Shown here: positions 51,598 to 60,721 of the stretch, one piece after another
Layout: each line of letters opens with the position of its first letter
Numbering within the stretch: position 1 is the first letter of the stretch
Assembly: GCA_039028975.1 (NCBI GenBank)
Contig: JBCCHB010000065.1
Span: forward strand, 23,157-87,156
Origin: JAHBNG01 sp039028975
GTDB lineage: Bacteria; Chloroflexota; Anaerolineae; Caldilineales; Caldilineaceae
Direction: 5' to 3'
DNA: 64,000 nucleotides
The notes under the pieces: generated by a model
Databases searched by the model: none
The model's input: the letters and a program-made list of their open reading frames with translations, nothing else
What the model was told of the DNA's origin: nothing
Position numbers and translations under genes: made by a program

Positions 51598-52923
51598 ATG
51601 TCTGCAACAAGTAACATTTCTGGAACCATGAGTCGGCGTCAGTTGCTCAAAGGAATGGGCGTGATGGGCGTTGGCCTATTCGTAGCCGCCTGTGCGCCAG
51701 GTGGAGCGCCCTCTAGTGATGGCGGTGGTGCCTCTGGTGAAGCAGTTGAAATTGTCTATCACACCCGCACAGGGGTGCAGGAAGAATTTAGCAACAGTGA
51801 GCTAGAATTCTTTCACGAGGCCAACGAAGGCATCACTGTATCGGTTGAGGCTACACCCAATGCCGAATATCAGCAAAAGCTGGCCACATTGGCCGCCGCA
51901 CAAGAATTGGGCGATTGCTACTGGGGCAACGTCTTTGGCCAGCTCTATCCTTTTGCTTCGGCAGGAATTGCCCTCGACGTAACGCCACTGCTCGACGCCA
52001 GCGACGTTAGTCCAGATGATTTCTTCGATGTAGGTGTTCAGCAGATCACATGGGAAGACAAGCTGGTTGGCCTGCCTTTGGGCGGTCACCCTGGCTGGAC
52101 AACCATGTATACCAACGTGACGGCCTATGAAGAGGTGGGTGCGGCATTACCCGAATGGGAATGGACGTACGAAAAAGAATTCCTGGAGGCCGTGACTGCG
52201 ACAACTGGCGATACAGAAAATGGTGGTCGCTTTGGCTTCCAGTTTGATTATGCAGCCCAGAATGCCTACACCTTTATTCGGTCGTGGGGTAGCGACTGGG
52301 TCGATGCAGAGAAGAAAAACTCCAATCTACTCTCTGAAGAAGCCTTGGCCGCTATGCAGTTTATGCGAGACTTAGTCAACGTCCATGGCGTCTCGCCACG
52401 GCCCGATCAGATTGTAGAGCAGATGTTTGCCAACGATTTAAGCTCCATCTGGAATACGGGTATTTGGCAGTATGGTCGCTTGGGTCCCATAATTGAAGAT
52501 AAATTTGAGTGGTTGGGCTATCCATCGCCAGCAGGGCCTGGTGGGCGTGGTTCATTCATCGGCTGTAACACCTTCTGCATTAACAGCGCTAGTGATAAGA
52601 CCGATGCCGCCTTCACCTATGGTCTAAGCAGGGTCACTCCTGAAGTCCAGATTCGCACCGTAGAATCTGGCCAAACACCCCCCTTCCTCAAAGAGGCCTG
52701 GGAAGCACCCTACCTAGCAGACGATCCCTCCCTACAGAATATGCGTCGCTGGCTAGAGATCGCCACGCCGTGGTCTGTTCCCGCCAACGCCCGTGCGCTC
52801 GAATTCCGTAACACCTTCAACCAAGGCATCACCGCGGTCCTCGACGGCAACAATGACTTTATGGAGCAAATGCAGGCGCTGGATGCATCGATCCAGGGCG
52901 TGCTGGCAAAGCCGACGATTTAA
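51598..52923 (+). CDS. Sugar ABC transporter substrate-binding lipoprotein (Tat-type signal)
   Basis: 441 residues. The N-terminus has a twin-arginine motif (SRRQLLKG) followed by a hydrophobic stretch and lipobox VAAC at about residue 37, so it is exported folded and lipid-anchored. The mature part fits family 1 binding proteins (VEIVYHTRTG, GNVFGQLYPFASAGIALDVTPL, GLPLGGHPGWTTMYTN). It is the first gene of an operon with two permeases. Its stop codon TAA is the start of an 8-bp tandem array. No ATPase gene is nearby; an MsmK-like shared ATPase is likely. Confidence 0.92.
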   Translation: MSATSNISGTMSRRQLLKGMGVMGVGLFVAACAPGGAPSSDGGGASGEAVEIVYHTRTGVQEEFSNSELEFFHEANEGITVSVEATPNAEYQQKLATLAAAQELGDCYWGNVFGQLYPFASAGIALDVTPLLDASDVSPDDFFDVGVQQITWEDKLVGLPLGGHPGWTTMYTNVTAYEEVGAALPEWEWTYEKEFLEAVTATTGDTENGGRFGFQFDYAAQNAYTFIRSWGSDWVDAEKKNSNLLSEEALAAMQFMRDLVNVHGVSPRPDQIVEQMFANDLSSIWNTGIWQYGRLGPIIEDKFEWLGYPSPAGPGGRGSFIGCNTFCINSASDKTDAAFTYGLSRVTPEVQIRTVESGQTPPFLKEAWEAPYLADDPSLQNMRRWLEIATPWSVPANARALEFRNTFNQGITAVLDGNNDFMEQMQALDASIQGVLAKPTI

Positions 52924-53042
52924 GCAGGTAAGCAGGTAAGCAGGTAAGCAGGTAAGCAGGTGATAATCGTACTTGCCCACTTGCCCACTTGCCCACTTGC
53001 CCACTTGCCCACTTGCCCACTTGCCCACTTGCCCACTTGCCC
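52921..53042. repeat. Two 8-bp tandem arrays: (taagcagg)x5 and (acttgccc)x9
   Basis: Bases 52921-52960 are five exact copies of taagcagg, the first containing the stop codon of the binding-protein gene. After ten other bases, 52971-53042 are nine exact copies of acttgccc. The reverse complement of one unit resembles the other (5 of 8 positions), so the arrays may fold on each other in the mRNA. They lie between the binding-protein and permease genes. Confidence 0.9.
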
Positions 53043-53066
53043 ACTTTCACTATGGAGTAATCCTCT

Positions 53067-54029
53067 ATGGCGGTTGCGTCTCCAACAGTTCAAACTAGAC
53101 AACAGCCCGCGAATCGCTCGCTCATGACGCGTGCTAGGCGGCGCGAGATTGCAGGCTATCTGCTCATTTCGCCTTGGATCATTGGCTTTGTGGTCTTTAT
53201 TTTGGGACCCATGGTTGCCTCGATCTACCTCAGTCTAACGACTTACAACCTGCTCTCGCCACCGACCTACGTTGGTTGGGAGCAATATCGCATTATGTTT
53301 AATCGTGATCCGCTCTTCTGGGGGTCGGTGCAACGGACGATTATTTGGGCGGTGGCTTTGGTCACCATTGGCTTAACGGGGTCGCTGATCTGCGCCATGT
53401 TGCTTAATGCAGGATTAAAAGGAGCCAGCCTTTTTCGAGCCGCCTTTTTCTTGCCGTCACTAACGCCGATTGTGGCTGCAGCCATCCTTTGGGGCTGGAT
53501 TTTGCAGCCGACCTACGGGCCGTTGAATGCATTGCTCAGCATTGTGGGCATTGATGGGCCGGGTTGGTTGTCAAGCACAAGATGGGCTATCCCTGGGTTG
53601 TTGCTGGTGCGTTTGTGGAATTTTGTGGGTGGCGGCAACATGATCATCTTTCTGGCTGGACTCCAGGGAATTCCCCAGGAGTTATATGATGCTGCGGATG
53701 TGGATGGGGCCAACGGTTGGCAGCGCTTCCGATTGATTACCATTCCCATGCTTTCGCCGACCATCTTCTTCAATTTGGTCATCGGCATCATTGCTGCCCT
53801 CAAGGTCTTTGCCTTGGCGTACGTGGCACCAGCCGGTGGTGCAGGAACGGAAGGTGGCCCGGCCTATGCTACGTGGTTCTACATCTTGCATCTCTATAAT
53901 AGCGCCTTTGTCTATTTGCAGATGGGGTATGCATCCGCCTTGGCTTGGGTCTTTTTTATTGCCGTTCTAATCCTCACTATTGTCCAATTCGTCGGCGCAC
54001 GGCGCTGGGTTCATTACGAAGCAGGGTAG
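53067..54029 (+). CDS. Sugar ABC transporter permease, MalF-type
   Basis: 320 residues with six predicted membrane helices starting at IAGYLLISPWIIGFVVFILGPMVASIYLSL. The ATPase-contact EAA-like loop is ELYDAADVDGANGWQRFRLITIPMLSPTI. A clear ggag precedes ATG by about 10 bases. With the downstream permease it forms the channel of the carbohydrate importer. Confidence 0.93.
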   Translation: MAVASPTVQTRQQPANRSLMTRARRREIAGYLLISPWIIGFVVFILGPMVASIYLSLTTYNLLSPPTYVGWEQYRIMFNRDPLFWGSVQRTIIWAVALVTIGLTGSLICAMLLNAGLKGASLFRAAFFLPSLTPIVAAAILWGWILQPTYGPLNALLSIVGIDGPGWLSSTRWAIPGLLLVRLWNFVGGGNMIIFLAGLQGIPQELYDAADVDGANGWQRFRLITIPMLSPTIFFNLVIGIIAALKVFALAYVAPAGGAGTEGGPAYATWFYILHLYNSAFVYLQMGYASALAWVFFIAVLILTIVQFVGARRWVHYEAG

Positions 54030-54159
54030 GTCGGTGGTCGGTAGGTCGGTGGTCCGTAGGTCGGTGGGTCGGTGGTCAGTAGGTCGGGTTGTCCTCGTGA
54101 AGACGAGGAGTGGTCAGAAGTCGGTGGTCGGTTAATATGAACCTTCAGAAAGGTTCATC
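54026..54159. repeat. Degenerate gtcggtgg repeats with two hairpins between the permease genes
   Basis: Imperfect repeats of the type gtaggtcggtg run from the stop codon to about 54133. A perfect 7-bp hairpin lies at 54092-54109 (tcctcgt/acgagga). A perfect 9-bp hairpin lies at 54138-54159 (atgaacctt/aaggttcat). They may tune expression between the two permease genes. Confidence 0.7.
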
Positions 54160-54188
54160 CGGCTAAGTAAATCTGTAGGGTATGTTAA

Positions 54189-55088
54189 TTGACTGTGCAA
54201 GACTCAAACGTAATTCAACCAAATACGCTTCGGGGCGGTAGCCATTATCGCACACAGCATCTAATCAACCGCGTCCTACTCTACTTAGCGGTCGCGATTG
54301 GTCTCTTTGTCTTTATGGGGCCATTTATTTGGTCTGTCCTCTCGTCATTTAAAGGCCCCGCCGAGATCTATCTCTTTCCGCCCAAAGTCTTCCCCTCAGA
54401 GTTACGATGGCAGAATTATGCTCACGTGTGGGAAACCATCCCCTTTGCGCTTTTCTATTGGAATACCATCGTCATTACCGTGCTCTCCTTGTTGGGTACG
54501 CTCATCTCGTCAACGTTGGTGGCCTATGGTTTTGCGCGCTTTGAGTTTCGTGGCCGCAATATCCTCTTTATGGTCGTTATCGCCACCTTGATTCTGCCAG
54601 ATGAGGTAACGCTGATTCCACGCTTTATCCTCTTTCGGGAACTAAAGTGGCTGGACACATTTTTGCCACTTATCGTCCCCAACTTCTTTGGCGCGGCCTT
54701 CTTTATCTTTCTACTACGTCAATTCTTCATGACCATTCCCCGCGAGTTGGATGAAGCCGCGGAAATCGACGGGGCAGGCGTTTTGCGCACGCTTTGGTCA
54801 ATTCTACTACCCTCTCTAGGGCCAGCCTTGGCCACGGTGGCCATATTCTCTTTCCTCTTTAACTGGAGTTCCTTTATCGATCCACTTATCTACCTCCGCT
54901 CGACCGAGAATTATACCCTCTCGTTAGGGCTACGCTTCTTCCAGCAGGCACCAGAGACAGGTGGTGATCCGCAAGAACCCTTCCTTATGGCTGCGTCGCT
55001 TATGGTGACCCTCCCGCCGATTTTGCTCTTTATCTTTGCCCAAAGATATTTTGTCCGCGGTGTTGTTTTGTCGGGTATAAAGGGATAA
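54189..55088 (+). CDS. Sugar ABC transporter permease, MalG-type
   Basis: 299 residues from TTG 54189 (a GTG two codons later is possible; no in-frame ATG). Six predicted helices. The EAA loop is PRELDEAAEIDGAGVLRTLWSILLPSLGPAL, and the C-terminus KYFVRGVVLSGIKG-like (FAQRYFVRGVVLSGIKG) is typical of the MalG branch. Partner of the upstream permease. Confidence 0.93.
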   Translation: MTVQDSNVIQPNTLRGGSHYRTQHLINRVLLYLAVAIGLFVFMGPFIWSVLSSFKGPAEIYLFPPKVFPSELRWQNYAHVWETIPFALFYWNTIVITVLSLLGTLISSTLVAYGFARFEFRGRNILFMVVIATLILPDEVTLIPRFILFRELKWLDTFLPLIVPNFFGAAFFIFLLRQFFMTIPRELDEAAEIDGAGVLRTLWSILLPSLGPALATVAIFSFLFNWSSFIDPLIYLRSTENYTLSLGLRFFQQAPETGGDPQEPFLMAASLMVTLPPILLFIFAQRYFVRGVVLSGIKG

Positions 55089-55139
55089 CCCCAACTACGT
55101 TTGCCAGGGCCATGAATGTTCACCACAGCCCTAGGAAAA

Positions 55140-56579
55140 TCATCCTCTCTTTTCCAAGATCATCCTTAATCCATACTTCATCCTCAACGTAATTGACGGA
55201 TACGGCTCCACAACATGTCCAGGTATCAGGGTAAGCCGATACCGTTGCATGATCATGGCTAGCAATAATCTTCCCTCCATCATAGCAAAGCTTTCCCCAA
55301 TGCATTGGCGAGGGCCTCGGCTAAAGGGGAAGAAGGCGAATCGGTGAATCTCCTTCTCTTTTTCGGGCGCAAATCGCTCGGGGTCAAAGCGTTCGGGATC
55401 GTTCCAAAAGTCTGGATGCCGGTGAATGGCGTGCCTAGACATGAGCACGGCGGAGTCGGCGGGGAGATCATATGGCCCAAACTGATCGGCTTCCACCGAT
55501 TGGCGGGTCGTGATCCACGAGGCAGGATAGAGTCGCATCGATTCACTTAGGACCATCTTGGTATAGACCAATTCAGTTAAATCTTCGACTGTTGGCACTC
55601 GGCCACCCAAAACGCTATCGACTTCTTGCTGAAGTTTGGCCTCCACATCTGGATGCTGAGAGAGCAAGTACAGAGTCCAGCTTAGACTGTTGGATGTTGT
55701 TTCGTGGCCTGCCCCCAACATCGTATTGATCTCGGTGATTATCTGCTCATCACTCATCCCTGCACCTGTGTCTTCATAGCGGGCCTCCAGCAGCAGGTCC
55801 ATCATGTCAAATCGACGCCCAGATTCGTCTGCCGTACCGTTCTCTGCAACCTCTAACCGGCGCTCTTTGACCATCTGAGGGCCTAAGTGGGCTAGTCTTT
55901 GCTGGGCATCCTTGAACTTGCGATTCTGTCGAGTTGGCACCCACAAGGGTGGGGCGAAAAAATTGACGGCTCGATAGGTGAAGAATTCGTTGCTTACTGT
56001 CATCAGGTAGCCCATATCGCTGCTCTTATCGCTCAGATCAACACCGAATAGGGTTAACCCCGCAATGGTAAAGGTCAGATCCTGAATCTCTTGATCCACA
56101 TCTATTGGTTGATCAGCAGGAAGGTTATCCCATCGGTCTAGCATTTGGGTGGCGGCGTCGGTCATAATGGAGGCGAAGCCGTCGATTCGCCTCCGGTGAA
56201 AGACTGGCTGGAGTAGGCGTCGCTGCTTAAGCCAAGCCTCTCCTTCAGCAGTGACCAGATTCTCGCCCGTGATGAGTTTGAGAAGAACAAGCCCTCGCTT
56301 TTCCCGCTGATAGTTCTGATTGTTATCAACAAAAACACGCTTAATGTAATCGGGATGGGTCATGTGGTAGGCATGCATGGGGCCATAGCGCACTTTTACA
56401 AAGTCCCCCTTTTCGTGCATGACCCGCAAATAAAGATTGAGTGGCTCTTTTTGAAATTCAGAGGCGCAGCCCATAGGAAAACGGCCGCGTTCAATAGGTG
56501 GTTCTAGAGTGATTAGAGACGAACTAGCAGAAGAATTTGTAGCGACCGAGGACAAGCGATCCGATACTGACTCATTCAT
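55140..56579 (-). CDS. Cytochrome P450
   Basis: 479 residues. It has the I-helix motif GAGHETTSNSL, the ExxR motif in LSESMRLYPASW and the heme loop FSRGPRQCIG with the axial thiolate at Cys426. The overall form resembles fatty-acid/terpene hydroxylating P450s (CYP102-like heme domain without a reductase). It would need ferredoxin and a reductase. ATG 56579 follows aaggaggt, a very strong site; a longer frame to 56603 is not needed. It converges with the permease operon. Confidence 0.93.
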   Translation of the reverse strand: MNESVSDRLSSVATNSSASSSLITLEPPIERGRFPMGCASEFQKEPLNLYLRVMHEKGDFVKVRYGPMHAYHMTHPDYIKRVFVDNNQNYQREKRGLVLLKLITGENLVTAEGEAWLKQRRLLQPVFHRRRIDGFASIMTDAATQMLDRWDNLPADQPIDVDQEIQDLTFTIAGLTLFGVDLSDKSSDMGYLMTVSNEFFTYRAVNFFAPPLWVPTRQNRKFKDAQQRLAHLGPQMVKERRLEVAENGTADESGRRFDMMDLLLEARYEDTGAGMSDEQIITEINTMLGAGHETTSNSLSWTLYLLSQHPDVEAKLQQEVDSVLGGRVPTVEDLTELVYTKMVLSESMRLYPASWITTRQSVEADQFGPYDLPADSAVLMSRHAIHRHPDFWNDPERFDPERFAPEKEKEIHRFAFFPFSRGPRQCIGESFAMMEGRLLLAMIMQRYRLTLIPGHVVEPYPSITLRMKYGLRMILEKRG

Positions 56580-56754
56580 AGTACATACCTCCTTGTATGT
56601 CAATCCAGCGACGTAGTTTGATACGCTGTTGTATCATCACTGGGAAATAGATGTGAATCAGGAAGAATTTAATTGTAACGCTCGTTACCAGTCTATCACG
56701 TAGGAAAAAAGTTATTGGTGAAATTAATCACAATTAGTGAAGTATCCATATATG

Positions 56755-58311
56755 TTAGCTCGGAACCTCTTTCTTTTCCCAATCATCCACCGTCCGCGAA
56801 GCTGTATCAAAATTTGCGCCAATACAGATGATCGGTTTTCCCTGCAACTGGTATTTCTGATAATAACGGTGCTTCTGTATTTGCGACAGAGCTTCTTTGG
56901 CACTTTTATCCAATTTAAATTCAAAGAGGTAGATATGCTTATCCAGTTCAACCACAGCATCGATACGTCCATCGTTCGTCTCGACTTCGGCTTCAACGCG
57001 GAATCCCAGCATCAGGAAGATCAGGTAGAATATGCTCTGATAATATTTCTCATAGTTAAGCTGTAAATCATAGGGAACATTGGCAAAGAAGACGCTGAGT
57101 ATCTTGAAAAACTTGTCGAGATTCTGATTTTTCAGGGCATCAACAAACTGAGTCATATGGGATTCGCCAAAGCTGCGTTGGCTGTAACTATAGGCAGCCA
57201 ATAACCATGTTGTGAAAGATTCTTCTACTTCCTGGTTTGGGTAGGAGAGAGTGTAGGTGCGCTGTTCATGGTCATATGCTTTTATAGTGAGATACCCTGT
57301 CTGGTAGAGGAGTGGAATGATATCTAGATCCTCCAATTCGTAGGTGCTAAAGGCAATTTCACGGATTGTCATCTTCTCAAGGAGTGACAAGTCAAATTCT
57401 CTTTCTTTGAGGAGATTGATTAGAAATGTGGGTGTGCCGCTTTCAAACCAATAATTGTGGAAGCTAAGCTTATTGAAGAGATTCATGGTTGAAAAGGGGT
57501 TATAAAGGGATTCATCCACCCGGGTAAAGCGAAAGCCATCGTACCAGGTACGAATCTGATCGATCAATTCACCGACCGAGACCCCTTCTTGGGCAGCAAA
57601 GAGAGGCAGGCGATCCTGAAAAGAGTGATTTAGCTCCTCTTGGGTGATGCCCAACATGGTGGCAAATCGACCATCAATCGTGAGATCATCTAAGTGATTC
57701 AACTCTGAAAAGACGCCAACTTTACTGAACTTGCTTATCCCCGTAATAAACGTAAGGCGTATATGTTTCTCCATGGCCTTGATGACGCCGTAAAAACCCT
57801 TGAGCGTATCACGTATCCTCTTGGCTTCTTCAGGGTTATCCAAATTTTCAATAATCGGTTTATCATACTCATCAATGAGAATAATGACTTGATTTTGAAC
57901 CGATAATTCGAAGATGAGATCATCAAATTGGGCATAATATTCACCCTCGGCCAGGGTAATACCATACTGACGGGCGATGCGTTGTAGGTAACGCTTGATG
58001 TTAGTTTTGAGTTCTTCCGCTGATGTAGTGGGTGCTCGACCAAAATCAAGCCGAATCACAGGATAGGGCTCCCATTCATAATCAGTGCTATCAATCCATA
58101 AATTCTGGAACAGATCGCGATTGCCCAGGAAGAGTTCCTCTAATGTAGAGATGAGCAAGCTTTTGCCAAAACGCCGAGGGCGTGAAAGGAAATAGGCCCC
58201 CTTGGTATACTTCGCCAGAGCATAAATATACTCGGTCTTGTCAATATACAAATATTTACCATCAATGATGTCACGGAACGTTGCTGTACTTGTCGGTAAT
58301 GGTTTTGGCAT
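56755..58311 (-). CDS. AAA-ATPase-like / PD-(D/E)XK nuclease-superfamily protein (DUF1703 type)
   Basis: 518 residues. The N-terminal AAA-like part has a P-loop (SRPRRFGKSLLISTL) and a Walker B (VIILIDEYDKPI). The C-terminal part has the nuclease-like RIDAVVELDKHIYLFEFKLDKSA. This family is widespread in Bacteroidetes, Chloroflexota and host-associated bacteria, often in several variable copies; its function is unknown, with defence or mobile-element links proposed. It starts KPLPTSTATFRDIIDGKYLYIDKTEYI, the usual beginning. No neighbours suggest a pathway. Confidence 0.9.
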   Translation of the reverse strand: MPKPLPTSTATFRDIIDGKYLYIDKTEYIYALAKYTKGAYFLSRPRRFGKSLLISTLEELFLGNRDLFQNLWIDSTDYEWEPYPVIRLDFGRAPTTSAEELKTNIKRYLQRIARQYGITLAEGEYYAQFDDLIFELSVQNQVIILIDEYDKPIIENLDNPEEAKRIRDTLKGFYGVIKAMEKHIRLTFITGISKFSKVGVFSELNHLDDLTIDGRFATMLGITQEELNHSFQDRLPLFAAQEGVSVGELIDQIRTWYDGFRFTRVDESLYNPFSTMNLFNKLSFHNYWFESGTPTFLINLLKEREFDLSLLEKMTIREIAFSTYELEDLDIIPLLYQTGYLTIKAYDHEQRTYTLSYPNQEVEESFTTWLLAAYSYSQRSFGESHMTQFVDALKNQNLDKFFKILSVFFANVPYDLQLNYEKYYQSIFYLIFLMLGFRVEAEVETNDGRIDAVVELDKHIYLFEFKLDKSAKEALSQIQKHRYYQKYQLQGKPIICIGANFDTASRTVDDWEKKEVPS

Positions 58312-58672
58312 CTTCTTATCCCATCAAAAATTGATCAATCTATAGCTCGTTGCCTCTATTGTACCATATTGATAGTCAGGAAAGTTCTGCCCTCTCTTTT
58401 CGGAACTATTCAGCGTAGATTGGACAAGAGCATATAATATATTTATGACAAAATACGTAAAAAAATCAATTACTCTTGCTTATCTTATCGATTCGTCCCA
58501 GCTATGGTAGCGCAGGCTTCTTGTCTGCTAGTGCCACGAGCAAGGTGTCTGTCTACTATCAATGAAGGGATGACGTAACCAGATTTCTCCATGATTTTAG
58601 CTATACACGCATACAGTATATACTACCATCAATAAAGGGTCAGCAACTATCATATGAAAAAGGGAGCATTCC
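58312..58672. other. Gap without a gene
   Basis: No coding region supported. It contains a diverged family B-like stretch (agtcaggaaagttctgccct ... gattggacaagagc, 58374-58432) and presumably two divergent promoters. Confidence 0.4.
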
Positions 58673-60181
58673 ATGACCAAGCCCAACATCCTCTGGATCT
58701 ATTGTGACGAATTGCGCTCCGACGCACTCGGTTGTTACGGAAACCCCTACGCCACTATGCAGACACCCCATATAGACTCGATTGCTGAACAGGGCGTTCT
58801 CTTTGAAAACAGCTTCTGCAATTCACCCGTCTGCGTGGCATCTCGCTCTTCTATTTTGACGGGACTCTATCCAGAGCAGACGGGTGTCTACCATAACGAG
58901 GCCGTCTGGCCCAATTACCGCTTTGATGAGACCCATTTTGGGGAACAGTGCAACAAGGCAATTCCTATCACCTTTCCAGAGGTCTTTGCCCAACAAGGCT
59001 ACACAACGGCCAATTTTGGGAAGGTTCATGTCCCAGCAGCACTACGGTCTTGGATACACTCAGATGTAAGTGGCTCCAACATGATGGATTTTTATCATGA
59101 CATCGATCCCGCGGACCTCAAACCTATTCTGGCACCTGGACCACCACTGGTCATTGGGGGCGTCTATCCAGGTGATCGATCCTACCCCGCAGATGTAGTT
59201 ACAAACAATACGCTGGCGTGGCTAGAGAACGTCGATGGTCCGTGGCTGACCCGCGTCTCCTACCTACAGCCTCACACACCCGTCTTCCCACCTGCGCCGC
59301 TTGACAAGCTCTACCAAGAGGGTAATTTCCCCGATACCATTGCAGATGGCAGCGGTTTGAGCCGGTTTGAGCAGAGCTTTGGCGACGTGATTGGCACACG
59401 GGGATTGTCACCACAAGCAATTTTCCAATCGCAGATTCAGTATTATGGGTTGGTGGCGTGGATCGATTTGCAAGTAGGAAAGCTCCTGGAATATCTGCAA
59501 CAACGCAACCAGCTTGAGAATACAATTATCGTATTTGGCGCTGATCATGGCGCATCCCTAGGTGAGTGTGGGCGCTATCAGAAGCAAACCTTTGCACCTG
59601 AAAGCCATCGCGTCCCACGCATTATCAGCTGGCCCGGTACGCTGCCAAAAGGTGAGCAGCGAAGTGAGCTTTGCCAGAGTATGGATCTAGCCCGCACGCT
59701 CTCTGGCCTGACGGGTGTTGAGCTACCAGAGCAGTTCCAAGGTCGAGATCTCTTTAGCACTCCAGCGTCAGAAGCCATCTACAGCACCATCGGCTACGGG
59801 TTTGCGTCTAGCCGTCCATTCCCCAATTTAGGCTTTGGCAATTTTGTTGATGCAGGAGGGAATGAGCACGGGTGGCCGCGACGCGCTTGCGTTCGCACCG
59901 ACCGATATAGGCTGGATAAGAACGTGCGGCTGAATGGAGAAGCAGTTGCTCCTGAGCTTGAGGATATTTTTCTTGCGGATGCGCAAGCTGATCCGAGTGA
60001 GAATACGAACCTAGCCGATCAGCCAGAATATGCGGAGATGGTTGCTCGGCTATCGAAGACGCTTGATGATCATGTTGCGAACTCGGTAGAGGTGCCTGAG
60101 GGGTGGACGAAGCGTGATCGAACCCAGCCCAAACGAAGTGCAGAATTTCGTCAGAAGCTGCGAGAGGTTTCGTTGAAGTAG
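58673..60181 (+). CDS. Sulfatase with CxAxR-type formylglycine motif
   Basis: 502 residues. The signature is CVASR with Cys54, where Ala replaces the usual Pro; anaerobic sulfatase-maturing enzymes accept (C/S)x(P/A)xR. The metal site is IYCDELRSD with one Asp. Later: FGADHGASLGECGRYQKQTFAPESHRVP. No signal peptide is visible. A ribosome-binding site (aaagggagc) precedes ATG 58673. Confidence 0.92.
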   Translation: MTKPNILWIYCDELRSDALGCYGNPYATMQTPHIDSIAEQGVLFENSFCNSPVCVASRSSILTGLYPEQTGVYHNEAVWPNYRFDETHFGEQCNKAIPITFPEVFAQQGYTTANFGKVHVPAALRSWIHSDVSGSNMMDFYHDIDPADLKPILAPGPPLVIGGVYPGDRSYPADVVTNNTLAWLENVDGPWLTRVSYLQPHTPVFPPAPLDKLYQEGNFPDTIADGSGLSRFEQSFGDVIGTRGLSPQAIFQSQIQYYGLVAWIDLQVGKLLEYLQQRNQLENTIIVFGADHGASLGECGRYQKQTFAPESHRVPRIISWPGTLPKGEQRSELCQSMDLARTLSGLTGVELPEQFQGRDLFSTPASEAIYSTIGYGFASSRPFPNLGFGNFVDAGGNEHGWPRRACVRTDRYRLDKNVRLNGEAVAPELEDIFLADAQADPSENTNLADQPEYAEMVARLSKTLDDHVANSVEVPEGWTKRDRTQPKRSAEFRQKLREVSLK

Positions 60182-60184
60182 CAC

Positions 60185-60463
60185 TTATTCATCGACGCTG
60201 GCCATGTGAACCACAATGGCAACAATCTTGTTAATTTCATTAATGTAGTATGAAGTGCGATCAATATACGTCACAAGATCGACAAGCTTGATAAAGCGCC
60301 ATTGGTCGCCAGTCGTAATCGCACCATACGTTGCAGGCAACGGATGGTCAGCACTCTTATTGAAGAGCTGTGCGGCGTACATTTCCGCAATACACTGACC
60401 AATACCAGAGACGATATTTTCATTTTTGGCTTCCACAATCGACACAACAGGGGTATAAGCCAT
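60185..60463 (-). pseudogene. Probable remnant of a PD-(D/E)XK-like protein
   Basis: 92 residues starting MAYTPVVSIVEAKNENIVSGIGQCIAEMYAAQLF and ending with IDRTSYYINEINKIVAIV. The VSIVEAKNE segment with an E-x-K core looks like the catalytic strand of a nuclease fold. I recall similar sequences as the C-terminal half of proteins of about 200 residues, so the N-terminal part seems lost. A family C repeat lies some 160 bases upstream. It could still be a functional small protein. Confidence 0.5.
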
Positions 60464-60621
60464 TCAGCCTAGTCTCCTCGAAATGAATATTTCCATAATC
60501 TCAAATAAATCTCCTGAGTAGACTATATCATACCTCTCATTGTATGATTTAGTTCGATCTATGTCCAGGTATAATGTATAATGGCCACTGAAACCTATCC
60601 ATTTTAGCTGAAATGTATACG

Positions 60622-60705
60622 TAAGGAATCGGAATTAAATAACTTGTGCATAAGATCCCTCAATCCTTCGAGATGACATGCCCAACTTATTTAATACTCA
60701 TTCCA
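60622..60705. repeat. Family C palindromic repeat, nearly identical to 38157-38243
   Basis: aaggaatcggaattaaataa at the left and acttatttaatactcattcc at the right. It ends 17 bases before the ATPase start codon. Confidence 0.8.
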
Positions 60706-60721
60706 AATAGCGAGTCCAACC

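Noticed and set aside
52921..53042. CRISPR array
   Set aside because: The units are 8-bp direct tandems without spacers and there are no cas genes.
52753..53102. Three minus-strand frames encoding GKWASGQV-type repeats
   Set aside because: They are translations of the 8-bp tandem array; no ribosome-binding site, and they overlap real plus-strand genes.
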